Below are positions 14,945 through 15,634 of a stretch of DNA of 15,634 nt, piece after piece; the stretch's first letter is position 1, and each line of letters begins with the position of its first letter. The notes beneath the pieces were generated by a model that did no database searches, had not been told where the DNA came from, and saw nothing but the letters and a program-made list of their open reading frames with translations. The translations under genes and the position numbers were made by a program. Source of the DNA: Marinilabiliaceae bacterium (GTDB lineage: Bacteria; Bacteroidota; Bacteroidia; Bacteroidales; Marinilabiliaceae); the NCBI GenBank assembly GCA_027010905.1, contig JALVBA010000368.1:1-15634 (forward strand). Direction: 5' to 3'.

Positions 14945-14972
14945 AAAAAATCCCTCACTATTAAGTGAAGGA
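14941..14972 (-). terminator. Intrinsic terminator of a minus-strand transcript, upstream of the DUF1015 gene
   Basis: On the minus strand a 9-bp stem (14972-14964 with 14959-14951, one G-T type mismatch) with a 4-base loop is followed by seven T. This is the best terminator in the window. The transcript it ends is most likely that of serA and whatever lies in the 600 bp after it. Confidence 0.65.
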
Positions 14973-15187
14973 TTATAAAAAATGATTTTGCTAAAAAATC
15001 TTAGGAGAAATTACTATGATTTTTCATGTTTGTCCAAAATCTCTAACAAACTCTTATTTTATTTTATTTTAAATAGAGAAGGATACATAGTCAAACGTGA
15101 AATAGCTCTCTATTTTTCAAACACAAGCTTTTAACTAAAGTTTGCCTATCTCTTTGATACGCCTTTCATTTTTGACACAAAAACGAA

Positions 15188-15209
15188 ACCTGCCTACCGT
15201 CAGGCAGGT
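15188..15209. repeat. Perfect 8-bp-arm hairpin (ACCTGCCT/AGGCAGGT)
   Basis: The arms at 15188-15195 and 15202-15209 are exact reverse complements around ACCGTC. The GC-rich stem stands out in AT-rich DNA. On the minus strand it is followed by TTCGTTTTTG, so it could act as a terminator; stems of this CCTGCC/GGCAGG kind are also, as I recall, common dispersed palindromes in Bacteroidetes. Confidence 0.5.
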
Positions 15210-15465
15210 AAAAAAGTCAAGGCTTATTTACAATAGCACTCTCCATATTTTTCAATTATTATTGCAAGGTTTTTATCTAATTTCTTAATAACCTTGCAAA
15301 TAATCAACATGTAAAACAAAAAGCTTTCAATAAATACATCATGTAAATCAACACGTTAAACACTAAAAACGACCTTTTTCACGGAGGACTACATATGCTA
15401 ATTTATTCTGTATGATATAGAATGGTAGTATTTCAACACATCTTTCTTTTTTGCCACTATAATAA

Positions 15466-15543
15466 TATCTGAATGGGGAGCTTCCTTTATGGAATTCCAT
15501 TCCTCCCCCCCCCCCGAAAGGGAAAGGAATAAAGCATCAGATA
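15466..15543. repeat. Structured block with an 11-C homopolymer just after serA
   Basis: The outer arms TATCTGA (15466-15472) and TCAGATA (15537-15543) pair exactly, and pairing continues past a one-base bulge (TG/CA). Inside are GGGGAG (15475-15480) pairing with CTCCCC (15503-15508), the 12-bp palindrome ATGGAATTCCAT (15489-15500), and C11 at 15505-15515. It starts about 26 bp after the serA stop, so it would be part of the serA 3' UTR. Confidence 0.45.
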
Positions 15544-15568
15544 GAATCAAAGTAACTTAAATTCAAAA

Positions 15569-15634
15569 TCATTTATTCACTCGGAATGTTTCAACTCCAT
15601 CATTGAGGTAGCCAATAATCTGATTAGCTCCGGC
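15569..15634 (-). CDS. serA: D-3-phosphoglycerate dehydrogenase, C-terminal fragment (partial)
   Basis: Only the last 21 codons and the TGA lie in the window; the rest is beyond the right edge. The peptide, an AGANQIIGYLNDG stretch followed by ETFRVNK, matches the C-terminal tail that I remember for Bacteroides-type SerA (AAQQIVGFLKDG followed by FRVNK). That short type of about 305 residues oxidises 3-phosphoglycerate in the first step of serine synthesis. The DUF1015 gene downstream on the same strand is its usual neighbour in this order, which supports the call. The assignment rests on 21 residues and on memory of the family, so it is probable rather than certain. Confidence 0.65.
   Translation of the reverse strand, partial: AGANQIIGYLNDGVETFRVNK

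Larger units (their letters stand above)
14973..15568. other. Hairpin-rich non-coding stretch between serA and the DUF1015 gene
   Basis: I find no convincing gene in these 596 bases. They hold: AAATAGAGA/TCTCTATTT arms at 15071-15079 and 15107-15115; ACCTGCCT/AGGCAGGT at 15188-15195 and 15202-15209; TTGCAAGGTT/AACCTTGCAA at 15262-15271 and 15290-15299; and a complex structure at 15466-15543 with a run of 11 C. The only small open frame of note is 28 codons on the minus strand (15310-15224, starting MLIICKVIKKLD), which overlaps one of the hairpins and has no promoter I can see. The stretch could be remnants of repeats, a long structured 3' UTR of serA, or an unrecognised RNA. Confidence 0.5.

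Noticed and set aside
15001..15072. 18-codon plus-strand frame with a GGAGA before its ATG
   Set aside because: It is too short and Phe/Leu-rich with no promoter. Shine-Dalgarno use is not typical here, so the match is probably chance.

Overview
The window looks like a chromosomal segment of a Bacteroidetes bacterium, most likely order Bacteroidales. The grounds are: AT-rich sequence with almost no Shine-Dalgarno sites; several genes preceded by the Bacteroidetes -7 element TAnnTTTG at a suitable distance; and typical gene families (AsmA-like protein with Lys-rich tail, dihydroorotate dehydrogenase-like protein, DUF1015 protein, small ECF sigma factor). The C-terminal scrap of SerA at the right edge ends in the FRVNK tail that I remember from Bacteroides SerA. 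Species cannot be named from the sequence alone.

Left part (1-4895): the last codons of an unrecognised gene, a soluble diacylglycerol kinase-type lipid kinase, a large AsmA-family envelope protein with its own promoter and a 28-bp near-perfect palindrome upstream, a DUF2721 membrane protein, and on the other strand a small integral membrane DgkA/undecaprenol-kinase-type enzyme. This is a loose envelope-lipid neighbourhood with two unrelated lipid kinases. A structured repeat of about 150 bp with CGCAAAGAC units lies between the AsmA and DUF2721 genes.

Middle (5012-9909): a family 2 glycosyltransferase with C-terminal membrane segments, a small hypothetical protein whose stop overlaps that of the glycosyltransferase, an ECF sigma factor with no anti-sigma gene beside it, and uvrA, the DNA-binding ATPase of nucleotide excision repair. 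The sigma gene and uvrA are divergent.

Right part (9992-15634), all on the minus strand: a secreted protein and a lipoprotein of unknown function (probable operon), a dihydroorotate dehydrogenase-like flavoprotein lacking the catalytic Cys, a YggS-type PLP protein, a DUF1015 protein, and the 3' end of serA at the edge. About 600 bp of non-coding, hairpin-rich DNA, including an 11-C homopolymer, separates serA from DUF1015. It ends in a good intrinsic terminator that runs straight into the DUF1015 promoter.

I see no defence system, CRISPR array, phage or biosynthetic cluster. The most interesting signals are non-coding. The clearest is a 213-bp MITE-like element (12640-12852) with 16-bp inverted ends and a 7-bp target duplication that lands on the yggS stop codon and leaves it intact. 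Others are a second candidate element with a 7-bp flanking repeat (3838-3983), a solo end related to the first element after DUF1015, and the terminator/promoter junction. Several gene starts were moved from the longest ORF to an internal ATG on promoter or signal-peptide evidence (glycosyltransferase, small hypothetical protein, secreted protein, yggS).
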